Assembly: GCA_017631775.1 (NCBI GenBank)
Contig: JAGBSQ010000216.1
Location: 1-7,182 of the forward strand
Reading direction: 5' to 3'
From: Clostridia bacterium
GTDB lineage: Bacteria > Bacillota_A > Clostridia > Oscillospirales > CAG-272
DNA: 7,182 nucleotides
In this document: positions 1 to 5,837 of the stretch, one piece after another
Numbering within the stretch: the first letter of the stretch is position 1
How the letters are laid out: each line of letters opens with the position of its first letter
Made by a program: the position numbers and the translations under genes
The notes under the pieces: model-generated
The model's input: the letters and a program-made list of their open reading frames with translations, nothing else
What the model was told of the DNA's origin: nothing
Databases searched by the model: none

Positions 1-103
1 GCCACCAAAATTTGTTCGGAGATCCCTTCGTCGCTATCACTCCTCGGTTTTTCCTCGCTCCTCGCTCAGAAAAACTTCGACTTCGCTCAGGATGACAGGC
101 TGA
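1..103 (+). repeat. Dispersed intergenic repeat, copy A (forward)
   Basis: This is the first of three copies of a roughly 100-bp repeat in the first 470 bases. It begins with GCCACC, passes through GAGATCCCTTCG, continues through CTCGCTCCTCGCTCAGAAAAA, and ends in CTCAGGATGACAGGCTGA. Copy C at 366-467 has the same order and orientation with scattered differences; copy B at 236-334 is inverted. It may continue beyond the left edge. No open frame with a ribosome binding site lies in it. GTCATCCTGAG-type repeats are, from memory, common between genes in gut Clostridia; no mobility enzyme is visible here. Confidence 0.8.
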
Positions 104-132
104 TTTTTACTTCTCAATAACCGTTTGTTTTC

Positions 133-156
133 GGTCGATTCGTGAATCGACCCTAC
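133..156 (-). repeat. Short palindromic GTAGGG-type element
   Basis: Perfect 9-bp arms GGTCGATTC (133-141) and GAATCGACC (144-152) are separated by GT and followed by CTAC. On the minus strand this reads GTAGGGTCGATTC and onward. It has the same layout as the element at 7093-7117, which is GTAGGG followed by a G-rich palindrome. I infer it is a small dispersed repeat. The rest of 104-235 contains no gene, promoter or terminator that I can support. Confidence 0.6.
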
Positions 157-235
157 GATGGGTTTTGTTGCTTCCCGTAAGGGCGACCTGTGTTCGCGCG
201 TTTTTTAACGCATACCATCAAATAAAATCCCTATA

Positions 236-334
236 TGTCATCCTGAGCTTGTCGAACTTTCACCGAGTGAAGAACGAGGTCAAAGCGCAAACTGCCCAGG
301 CGGTTTGCGGGATCTCGTAACAAATCTCGGTGGC
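236..334 (-). repeat. Dispersed intergenic repeat, copy B (inverted)
   Basis: On the minus strand this runs from GCCACC through TTGTTACGAGATCCC to TTCGACAAGCTCAGGATGACA, which matches the two ends of copies A and C. The interior (about 263-310) has diverged from the other two copies. Because it is inverted, it could pair with copy A or C in single-stranded DNA or RNA, or support inversion by recombination. The conserved ends with a variable middle suggest the ends are what is maintained or mobilised. Confidence 0.75.
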
Positions 335-365
335 TGTTTGAAGCGCTGTAACATCCAATACAAAA

Positions 366-467
366 GCCACCCAAACTCGTTCAGAGATCCCTTCGGCGCT
401 TTAGCGCCTCGGTTTTTCCTCGCTCCTCGCTCAGAAAAACTTCGACAAGCTCAGGATGACAGGCTGA
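366..467 (+). repeat. Dispersed intergenic repeat, copy C (forward)
   Basis: This copy starts at GCCACC and ends at GGATGACAGGCTGA, collinear with copy A. The stretch CGGTTTTTCCTCGCTCCTCG and the following TCAGAAAAACTTCGAC are shared with copy A. The internal GGCGCTTTAGCGCC forms a perfect 5-bp hairpin (GGCGC/GCGCC), replacing the GTCGCTATCACTCC of copy A. It ends about 50 bp before the rnhA promoter, so it lies immediately upstream of that transcription unit. Confidence 0.8.
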
Positions 468-518
468 CGGGATGTCTGCGATTGTCCATTGTTTTCTCAT
501 TTATTTTTCTACGCCCTC

Positions 519-547
519 TTGCAATTCTCAAAAATTTCGTGTATAAT
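519..547 (+). promoter_or_regulatory. Sigma-A promoter of rnhA
   Basis: TTGCAA (519-524) and a perfect TATAAT (542-547) are separated by 17 bp. Transcription should begin near 554. This excludes both upstream in-frame ATG codons, at 489 and 546, as starts for rnhA; the one at 546 overlaps the -10 box. Confidence 0.85.
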
Positions 548-581
548 GGAAGCAGAAAGAACGAAAGGCGGTGCTTTTTTG

Positions 582-1058
582 ATGAAGCACGTAGAAATTT
601 ACACCGACGGTGCCTGCCGAGGAAACCCGGGGCGCGGCGGCTGGGGTGCGGTGCTTGTTTATCGAGGCATTGAGCGCGAGCTGTCGGGCGGTGAGGCGAT
701 GACCACCAACAATCGCATGGAGCTCACGGCGGCAATCGAAGCACTCGCGGCACTCAAAGAGCCCTGCCGTGTTACCCTCACGTCAGACTCCAAATATCTT
801 GTCGATGCCATCGAGCAAGGCTGGGCAAGATCTTGGAAAGCCAAAGGGTGGCGCAAAGCCGACAAATCCCCGGCGCTCAACCCCGACTTGTGGGAGAAGC
901 TTTTAAACCTTCTCGACACCCACGAGGTCGAACTCGTATGGGTCAAAGGACATGACGGACACCCATACAACGAGCGGTGCGACAAGCTTGCAACCGCGTT
1001 TGCCGACAGTTTTCCCGAACCCGCGGGCGAGACGATTCTCCCCGACCAAAATTTGTAA
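582..1058 (+). CDS. rnhA: Ribonuclease HI
   Basis: This is a 158-residue ribonuclease HI, which cuts the RNA strand of RNA-DNA hybrids such as R-loops and lagging-strand primers. It acts in the cytoplasm with two metal ions. The fold begins with the [11 protein letters not shown] motif, and the four DEDD carboxylates can be placed by eye: D9, E47 (in NNRMEL), D69 (in TSDSKY) and D134 (in NERCDKLA). The mobile histidine H124 lies in KGHDGH. The basic handle region (about 80-95, [15 protein letters not shown]) that grips the hybrid in the E. coli-type enzyme is present. The length is close to the usual 155 or so, with a short acidic tail. ATG 582 is chosen because it lies just before the conserved first strand, has a GGCGG-type ribosome binding site, and is downstream of the expected transcription start. 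The next gene follows after 38 bp on the same transcript. Confidence 0.96.
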   Translation: MKHVEIYTDGACRGNPGRGGWGAVLVYRGIERELSGGEAMTTNNRMELTAAIEALAALKEPCRVTLTSDSKYLVDAIEQGWARSWKAKGWRKADKSPALNPDLWEKLLNLLDTHEVELVWVKGHDGHPYNERCDKLATAFADSFPEPAGETILPDQNL

Positions 1059-1096
1059 TTTTGCACCACGTATATACGAAAAAAGGAGATAAAGCA

Positions 1097-1381
1097 ATGA
1101 AAACCAACAGAAGAATCGTTAGAATAGAGCGCAGAAACGCAAGACGTGCCGCAAAGGCAAATGCACAGCTCATCCTTTGTCGTCAAGCAGGGGAGTTCCA
1201 TAAGGAGTATCTCGAGGTCGAATACGCTGTAGAAGAGGCAAAGCTCGCAAAGCTTCAAGCACGCATCGATGCCCTGCAGCCCGCACAAACCGAGGTCGTT
1301 GTTACCGAGGAAGAGGTTGAAGTAAGAAACATTGACGACGCTCCCGACATCTTTGACGAAATGGAAGCAATGGAGGCTTAA
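1097..1381 (+). CDS. Hypothetical 94-residue charge-polarised protein
   Basis: I do not recognise this protein. It has a strong ribosome binding site (AAGGAG, 1083-1088) 8 bp before ATG 1097, lies 38 bp after rnhA, and is followed by a terminator, so it is very likely translated from the rnhA transcript. The first 20 residues carry nine Lys/Arg and one Glu. Residues about 25-62 are an Ala/Leu/Glu/Lys-rich segment likely to form a helix or coiled coil (EEAKLAKLQARIDAL). The last 30 residues are strongly acidic, with only one basic residue. There is no signal peptide, no membrane segment and a single cysteine (C28). The basic head could bind nucleic acid and the acidic tail could be flexible, but this is inference only. 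Confidence 0.75.
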   Translation: MKTNRRIVRIERRNARRAAKANAQLILCRQAGEFHKEYLEVEYAVEEAKLAKLQARIDALQPAQTEVVVTEEEVEVRNIDDAPDIFDEMEAMEA

Positions 1382-1397
1382 TTCAAACAGAGCAAAC

Positions 1398-1437
1398 AAA
1401 AACCGCGCAAGGAAGGAACGCACTCTTAAGGACAGTT
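1398..1437 (+). repeat. Left arm of outer inverted repeat
   Basis: AAAAACCGCGCA (1398-1409) and CTCTTAAGGACAGTT (1423-1437) recur in inverted form at 1762-1803 as AACTGTCCTTAAGAG and TGCGCGGTTTTTT. The 13 bp between the two blocks differ from the 14 bp in the other arm. It begins 17 bp after the stop of the 94-residue gene and contains no gene. Confidence 0.7.
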
Positions 1438-1471
1438 TTGAAATTCAATAGAATACGTCACCTACCAACAG

Positions 1472-1510
1472 GAGGACAGAGAACATTTACACGCTCTGTC
1501 CTCTTTTGTT
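1472..1510 (+). terminator. Rho-independent terminator of the rnhA unit
   Basis: A perfect 10-bp stem, GAGGACAGAG (1472-1481) with CTCTGTCCTC (1494-1503), has a 12-nt loop and is followed by TTTTGTTT. It lies about 90 bp after the 94-residue gene and should end the transcript from the promoter at 519. Confidence 0.85.
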
Positions 1511-1529
1511 TATCGCTCGGGAGGTAGAT

Positions 1530-1657
1530 AAAGCCTCCCTTGTGTAAAGGGAGGTGGCACGGCTTGCCGTGACGGAGGGATTGTAGAAGCTAAATTTTAC
1601 AAAAAACAATCCCTCAGCCGCCTTCGGCGTCAGCTCCCTTTACACAAGGGAGCCTTT
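1530..1657. repeat. MITE-like long inverted repeat (inner)
   Basis: Arms of about 50 bp face each other: 1530-1584 (AAAGCCTCCCTTGTGTAAAG and onward, ending GGAGGGATTGT) and 1606-1657 (ACAATCCCTCAGC and onward, ending CACAAGGGAGCCTTT). A 21-bp A/T-rich centre separates them. Each arm also contains its own hairpins: CCTCCCTT/AAGGGAGG at 1534-1554, GCACGGC/GCCGTGA around 1556-1573, GCCGCCTTCGGCGT around 1617-1630, and CTCCCTT/AAGGGAG at 1634-1652. The last is followed by TTTTT and could act as a forward terminator. There is no coding content. From memory, very similar sequences are scattered through many gut Clostridia genomes, which fits a non-autonomous mobile element. Confidence 0.8.
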
Positions 1658-1761
1658 TTAATGTTCACCTATACCATGTCAATTTTTCTGACAGGCACTG
1701 CGTTTGTGTCCACAAAAGCAAAATACGGCATACCCCTTTCGAGATATACCGTGTTTTTTAG

Positions 1762-1803
1762 AACTGTCCTTAAGAGCAACACTCTAACTCTGCGCGGTTT
1801 TTT
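1762..1803 (-). repeat. Right arm of outer inverted repeat
   Basis: AACTGTCCTTAAGAG (1762-1776) and TGCGCGGTTTTTT (1791-1803) are the inverted counterpart of 1398-1437. The arm ends 26 bp before the -35 box of the first lipoprotein gene. A further A/T-rich perfect palindrome, CTGTTTTTAAAAAACAG, follows at 1806-1822. Between the inner element and this arm lies an imperfect hairpin, ACGGCATA/TATACCGT (1725-1752), followed by GTTTTTT, which may be a weak terminator. I see no gene in 1658-1829. Confidence 0.7.
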
Positions 1804-1829
1804 GTCTGTTTTTAAAAAACAGAAACCTC

Positions 1830-1858
1830 TTGACAACCTTTGGTTGATTTGTTATAAT
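1830..1858 (+). promoter_or_regulatory. Perfect consensus sigma-A promoter of lipoprotein gene 1
   Basis: TTGACA (1830-1835), a 17-bp spacer and TATAAT (1853-1858) match consensus exactly, so expression should be strong unless repressed. A short inverted repeat, CAACC-TTT-GGTTG (1834-1846), overlaps the end of the -35 box and the spacer and could be an operator. The leader is about 45 nt long and shows no riboswitch-like structure. Confidence 0.92.
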
Positions 1859-1910
1859 AACAGTAGTTGATTTATCAGCTTGGTTCCATTATCATCTCAA
1901 GGAGGAAGAA

Positions 1911-3548
1911 ATGAAGACAGCAACCAAAATTCTTATTTGTCTTTTGGCGTTTTGCATGATCTTGCCTTTTATGGCATCCTGCAACAAGAACAACTCCAAC
2001 GGCGGTGTTCAATATCAAACACCCCCACCCAACGATGAACAACAAACCACTCCTGCATCGGGAGAGGGCAACGGCAACGGTAACGGCGGCGAGGTAGAGG
2101 AAACTACGACCAGCCCCGACGATCTGCTCGACATGCCCGAAATCGTTGATATGGGCGGCTACACCTACAAGGCATACGTTCGTAAATTCGCAGGCTCCGA
2201 CACCATCGACGATCAAATGGCAAACGGCAACAACCGTTTCTTCTGCATCGACTTTTGGGTAGAGGAAGAGAACCGCGAGCAAGATGCAATTTCTTATGCC
2301 GTATATAGCAGAAACAGCAAAATCGAAGCCGACTACAACTGCAAAATTCGCCAAGTATCCTCCGACGGTAGCCAAATCGAGCACCTGACCTCGGCATACG
2401 CAAACGGCGACGGTTATGACCTTACCATCATTACCGCAAAGCCTGCAGCACAAGCCGCAACCCGCAACCTGCTCCGTAACCTCAAGGATATGGACCACGT
2501 AGATCTCACCAATCCTTCCTTTGACCAAAACTCCATCAACGAGCTTTCCATTGCAAACAAGCTTTATTTCCTGAGCGGTGACATGAACGTTTCCACCATG
2601 GAGATCGCAGGTCTTTCTGTTGTTAACATGGACTTTTATGAAGACTTGGTAGATAGCATTGTAGAGCTGTTTGGCGGCGACCCTTCCTTCTCCAACGTTT
2701 ACAATCTTGTTAACTCCAAAAAGTGGACCATGGAAAACATGATGGCGATCGCTTCTATGGCAAGCATCGATAGCGATGCAACCGACGGCAGCGACCTCAG
2801 CGCTGTTGACAAGGGCGACACGGTTGGCTATTTCCAATACTTCTATTCCACCCTGTGGTACTTCTATGCATCCGGCGGACGTATTACCGCCAAGAATGAC
2901 GAAGGTCTGCCCGAATTGACCATTCAATCTGCAAGAAACCAAGAGTTGGCCGACTACCTTTACGATCACCTCAACCACGTTATTTCGGTACCGTGGATCC
3001 CCCATGCAAACTCTGCAACTCTTAACAACAACTTCCTCACCGGTGACGTTTTGTTTATGGACTGCGCACTGTTTGAGGTAAGAATGGAGATCTATCCCAA
3101 CGCCGAGTTCGAGTACGGCATTTTGCCTTGCCCGATCTACGAAGAGGGAGAGGACTACCACAGCGTTGCATATTTTAACAACTGGGCACACCTTTGGGCA
3201 ATTCCCAGCATGGTAGTAAATGAAGAAAATGCAGAACGTATGCTGCAGATTATGGCAACCTACTCCAGCTTGGAGGACTCCACCATGCACGCATACTACG
3301 ATAGAACCGTTTACCTCAACGCGGCACCCGACAATGGCTCTCGCGGAGTTATGGACATCATCAGACAGTCTATCGTTTATGACATCGCGCTTCTTTACGA
3401 CTGGGGCGGACTTGAAAAAATGCTTGAAAACATTGCAAAGAACAACTCCAACCCCTACGGTGATGCAGTAAGCGGCATTGAAGCTCGAGTAAAACCCCTC
3501 ATCGAGGAGACCATCGCACTCCTGATGGATCCGGGAGCTGCGGTTTAA
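1911..3548 (+). CDS. Solute-binding-protein-like lipoprotein, paralog 1
   Basis: This is a 545-residue secreted lipoprotein. Residues 1-23 form a lipoprotein signal peptide (KILICLLAFCMILPF core, lipobox MASC), so C24 should be lipidated and the protein anchored to the outer face of the membrane. Residues about 25-75 are a low-complexity Gly/Asn/Thr/Pro/Glu linker. The globular part resembles family-1 extracellular solute-binding proteins of ABC importers: DLTIITAKPAAQAA (170-183), the NELSIANKLYFLSGD block (210-224), an aromatic GYFQYFYSTLWYFYASGGR block (306-324), the FLTGDVLFMDC segment (375-385), WAIPSM (429-434), and a C-terminal helical region (about 480-505). Four cysteines (112, 144, 385, 407) are shared with the paralog. 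ATG 1911 follows AAGGAGG after 5 bp. No permease or ATPase is nearby, so the substrate and any partner are unknown. Confidence is high that it is an expressed lipoprotein and moderate for the solute-binding role. Confidence 0.85.
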   Translation: MKTATKILICLLAFCMILPFMASCNKNNSNGGVQYQTPPPNDEQQTTPASGEGNGNGNGGEVEETTTSPDDLLDMPEIVDMGGYTYKAYVRKFAGSDTIDDQMANGNNRFFCIDFWVEEENREQDAISYAVYSRNSKIEADYNCKIRQVSSDGSQIEHLTSAYANGDGYDLTIITAKPAAQAATRNLLRNLKDMDHVDLTNPSFDQNSINELSIANKLYFLSGDMNVSTMEIAGLSVVNMDFYEDLVDSIVELFGGDPSFSNVYNLVNSKKWTMENMMAIASMASIDSDATDGSDLSAVDKGDTVGYFQYFYSTLWYFYASGGRITAKNDEGLPELTIQSARNQELADYLYDHLNHVISVPWIPHANSATLNNNFLTGDVLFMDCALFEVRMEIYPNAEFEYGILPCPIYEEGEDYHSVAYFNNWAHLWAIPSMVVNEENAERMLQIMATYSSLEDSTMHAYYDRTVYLNAAPDNGSRGVMDIIRQSIVYDIALLYDWGGLEKMLENIAKNNSNPYGDAVSGIEARVKPLIEETIALLMDPGAAV

Positions 3549-3622
3549 CCGAACGGTCGCAACCGTCTAACAGACGGAACAAAGGGATTAGATCTCAATA
3601 CAAAAAACACAAAAAAACAAAC

Positions 3623-3654
3623 GGGATAGCGAATTCGCTATCCCTTTCTTTTTT
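3623..3654. terminator. Terminator after lipoprotein gene 1
   Basis: GGGATAGCG (3623-3631) and CGCTATCCC (3636-3644) form a perfect 9-bp stem with an AATT loop, followed by TTTCTTTTTT. The A-rich run upstream would also make it work on the minus strand. Just after the stop codon, two mutually exclusive small hairpins occur: ACGGT/ACCGT (3553-3566) and CCGTCT/AGACGG (3563-3577). Confidence 0.9.
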
Positions 3655-3677
3655 GTGCTTAAAATAGCATAAAACGG

Positions 3678-3707
3678 TTGACATTCAATTCGCGGTTGTG
3701 TTATAAT
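3678..3707 (+). promoter_or_regulatory. Sigma-A promoter of lipoprotein gene 2
   Basis: TTGACA (3678-3683) and TATAAT (3702-3707) are both perfect, with an 18-bp spacer. The in-frame ATG at 3706 overlaps the -10 box and cannot be the start codon of the gene. It lies 24 bp after the upstream terminator, so the second gene is transcribed independently of the first. Confidence 0.9.
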
Positions 3708-3753
3708 GAAGCCAAGGTTGAATTTGCCTGATTTTGAATTAGGAGGAAAAACA

Positions 3754-5388
3754 ATGAAAAGGTTGACTAAGATTTTGGTATGCATCTTGGCGTTTTGCAT
3801 GCTGTTGTCTCTTATGGCATCCTGCGTCCACATCGAGATGAACAACGTGCAATATCAAACACCCCCACCGGAGGAAACTGAGCAAACCACGCCTCCCACG
3901 GGCGGCAATGGCGGCGACAACAATAACGAGGGCGCAACTGAGGAAACCACCCCGCCCGATCCCGATGCCGGCATTGTAAAACCCGAAAAAATCGACATGA
4001 ACGGCTACACCTACAAGGCATACGTTCGCACACATGCGGGCGATACTCTGGATGAGCAGTTGGCAAACGGAAACAACACCTACAAGTGCATCGACTTTTG
4101 GGTGTCGGAAGAAGACCGCGAGCAGGATGCAATCTCCTATGCGGTTTATAGCAGAAACAGCCGCATCGAGGCTGACTACAACTGCAAAATTCGTCAAATT
4201 TCCTCCAACGGTAGTCAAATTGAGCATTTGACAAACGCTTATGCAAACGGCGACGGTTATGACCTTACCATCATTTCCGCAAAGCCTGCGGCACAAGCGG
4301 CAACCAGAAATTTGTTGCGCAACATCAAGGGCATGGCAAACATCGATCTGTCGCACAGCTCCTTTGACCAAAACTCCATCAACGAGCTCACCGTTGCAAA
4401 CAAGCTGTACTTCCTCAGCGGTGATATGAACATCTCCACGCTTGAGATTGCAGGTCTTTCTCTTGCAAACGTAGAGCTTTACGAAAAATTGGCAGAGAGC
4501 ATTGTTGAACTCTACGAGGGCGACGTAAACTTTGCTAACCTCTATTCTGTCGTTTTCTCCAAAAAATGGACGGTTGAAAACATGATGAAGATTGCCTCTG
4601 CGGCAAGCATTGATATCGACAATACCGACGGAGACCTGAGTGCAATCGATAAGGGTGATACCGTTGGCTATTTCCAATATCTCTATTCTACCATTTGGTA
4701 CTTTTACTCTGCAGGTGGACGCATCACCAAAAAGAATGATATGGGCGTGCCCGAATTGACCATTCAAAGCGCCAAGAGCCAAGAGATTGCAAACTACCTC
4801 TTCGACCACGTCAACTCGGTCATCTCCGTGCCCGAGGTTCCCAATTCCTATTCCGCAATCCTCGACCAAAACTTCCTGACGGGTCAGGTATTGTTTATGG
4901 ACTGCTCGGTATTTGAGGTCAGAACGCAGATCTATCCCTTCTCCGAGTTTGAGTACGGTGTGCTGCCTTGCCCGCTTTACGAAGAGGGCAGTGACTATCA
5001 CAGCGTTGCATTTTTCAACAACTGGGCGCATCTTTGGGCAATTCCCAGCATGACGGTAAATGCCGAAAACGCAGAACGTATGCTGCAAATCATGGCGGTT
5101 TATTCCAGCTTGAAGGATTCGACAATGCACGCGTACTATGATAGAACCGTTTACCTCAACGCCGCGCCCGACAACGGCTCGCGTCAGGTAATGGATATTA
5201 TCAGACAGTCCATCGTTTACGACATTGCTCTGCTTTACGATTGGGGCGGACTTGAGAGAATGCTTGAGCAAATTTCGGATGCGAGCACCAACCCCTACGG
5301 CTCTGCCGTTAGTGGTATCGAATCCACCATTCAACCCAAAATTGACGAAACGATCGAGTTGCTGAAAAATCCTTTGTCGGCAACCTAA
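3754..5388 (+). CDS. Solute-binding-protein-like lipoprotein, paralog 2
   Basis: This is a 544-residue tandem paralog of the preceding gene. My residue-by-residue comparison from C112 to the end gives roughly 77% identity with one single-residue gap. It has the same plan: signal peptide with lipobox MASC (C24), a Thr/Pro/Gly/Asn/Glu linker (about 25-75) and a solute-binding-like domain. The linker aligns poorly except for a shared VQYQTPPP. Best conserved are EADYNCKIRQ (139-148), YFNNWAHLWAIPSM-type residues (about 420-433) and the stretch from about 455 to 500, where only one residue differs. Cysteines 112, 144, 384 and 406 match those of paralog 1. ATG 3754 is preferred over 3706 because AGGAGG (3741-3746) lies 7 bp upstream and 3706 is inside the -10 box. 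Differences inside otherwise conserved blocks (for example around 360-372) may change ligand preference; this is inference. Confidence 0.85.
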   Translation: MKRLTKILVCILAFCMLLSLMASCVHIEMNNVQYQTPPPEETEQTTPPTGGNGGDNNNEGATEETTPPDPDAGIVKPEKIDMNGYTYKAYVRTHAGDTLDEQLANGNNTYKCIDFWVSEEDREQDAISYAVYSRNSRIEADYNCKIRQISSNGSQIEHLTNAYANGDGYDLTIISAKPAAQAATRNLLRNIKGMANIDLSHSSFDQNSINELTVANKLYFLSGDMNISTLEIAGLSLANVELYEKLAESIVELYEGDVNFANLYSVVFSKKWTVENMMKIASAASIDIDNTDGDLSAIDKGDTVGYFQYLYSTIWYFYSAGGRITKKNDMGVPELTIQSAKSQEIANYLFDHVNSVISVPEVPNSYSAILDQNFLTGQVLFMDCSVFEVRTQIYPFSEFEYGVLPCPLYEEGSDYHSVAFFNNWAHLWAIPSMTVNAENAERMLQIMAVYSSLKDSTMHAYYDRTVYLNAAPDNGSRQVMDIIRQSIVYDIALLYDWGGLERMLEQISDASTNPYGSAVSGIESTIQPKIDETIELLKNPLSAT

Positions 5389-5405
5389 CAAAACAAAAAA
5401 ACAAA

Positions 5406-5442
5406 CAGACGGGGTAGCGTTTTGCTATCCCGTCTGTTTTTT
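5406..5442. terminator. Bidirectional terminator between convergent genes
   Basis: CAGACGGGGTAGC (5406-5418) pairs with GCTATCCCGTCTG (5424-5436) over 13 bp with one G-T pair and a 5-nt loop. TTTTTT follows on the plus strand, and A-rich sequence (5389-5405) gives a U-tract on the minus strand. It therefore serves lipoprotein gene 2 and, from the other side, the 97-residue gene, whose stop codon is 13 bp away. The TAGCG/GCTATCCC core and the preceding AAAAAAACAAAC match the terminator at 3623. Confidence 0.92.
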
Positions 5443-5455
5443 GCGCAGCGTTTGA

Positions 5456-5749
5456 TTATTTTGCTTTGAGTGCGAGGTCAAGCCAAACAAGTCCTACGCT
5501 GAAAGCATCGTAAAGACCTTCTTTTTTGCCTTGCTTAAGGATCTTGTTGGGGTCCTTGGAGTCAATTACCTGAATGAAAACGTCCTTGGGCAATTTTTTG
5601 CCTTCAACTTCCTTATAGGACATGATTTCAAGCACCAAAATGCACTTTTCGTTCATATCGCCATAGCAAATGGTGTTGCCTTCGCGCACCAGCGGCTTAT
5701 CCAAATATTCGAGGAACTTGCCCTCTACTTTCGCTCTTGTTTCTGCCAT
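5456..5749 (-). CDS. Conserved-looking small protein of unknown function (97 residues)
   Basis: The start is supported by AGGAGG (5759-5764, minus strand) 9 bp before the ATG. The product has no signal peptide or membrane segment and should be cytoplasmic. Visible features are VEGKFLEYLDKPLVREGNTI (residues 8-27), ICYGDM around 27-32, alternating hydrophobic residues suggesting beta strands (CILVLEIM, DVFIQVID), a Lys/Gly-rich ILKQGKKEGLYDAF and a C-terminal helix (VGLVWLDLALKAK). I believe closely similar short proteins occur in many Clostridia, always unnamed, but that is from memory and I cannot assign a function. It lies 88 bp downstream of dusB on the same strand with no terminator between them, so it may be read from the dusB transcript as well as its own promoter. 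Confidence 0.82.
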   Translation of the reverse strand: MAETRAKVEGKFLEYLDKPLVREGNTICYGDMNEKCILVLEIMSYKEVEGKKLPKDVFIQVIDSKDPNKILKQGKKEGLYDAFSVGLVWLDLALKAK

Positions 5750-5792
5750 TTATCTCATCCTCCTGTGGGTTATTGTCGTTGTCTCTCTTATT

Positions 5793-5821
5793 ATGATACC
5801 ACGTATTTGCAAAAAAGTCAA
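5793..5821 (-). promoter_or_regulatory. Promoter of the 97-residue gene
   Basis: On the minus strand TTGACT (5816-5821), a 17-bp spacer and TATCAT (5793-5798) form a good sigma-A promoter. It lies in the gap between the dusB stop codon and the small gene, which allows expression independent of dusB. Confidence 0.7.
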
Positions 5822-5837
5822 TGCTTATTTGATTTTT

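Noticed and set aside
1..467. A CRISPR array
   Set aside because: There are only three repeat copies of about 100 bp, in mixed orientation and with unequal spacing, unlike the short, direct, evenly spaced repeats of CRISPR.
305..673. A 122-residue forward frame starting in the repeat region
   Set aside because: It lies mostly in dispersed repeats and overlaps the rnhA promoter and start in another frame, with no ribosome binding site.
659..1423. A 254-codon minus-strand frame across rnhA and the 94-residue gene
   Set aside because: The opposite strand encodes a clear RNase HI with all catalytic residues; the antisense product is not recognisable.
1661..1870. A possible 69-residue forward protein between the MITE-like repeat and lipoprotein gene 1
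   Set aside because: It has no ribosome binding site, begins at the edge of a repeat, runs through the outer repeat arm and through the promoter at 1830-1858.
1859..1910. A riboswitch in the leader of lipoprotein gene 1
   Set aside because: The leader is only about 45 nt and shows no hairpin, so it is too short for a known riboswitch.
1875..3290. A 471-codon minus-strand frame over lipoprotein gene 1, similar in sequence to the antisense frame of gene 2
   Set aside because: The resemblance follows from the sense genes being paralogs. The frame runs past the sense gene's start into the leader and lacks its own signals.
3739..5391. A 550-codon open frame on the minus strand covering the whole of lipoprotein gene 2
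   Set aside because: It is a shadow of codon bias in the sense gene. It has no ribosome binding site of note, its product resembles nothing I know, and the sense strand has a promoter, signal peptide and terminator.
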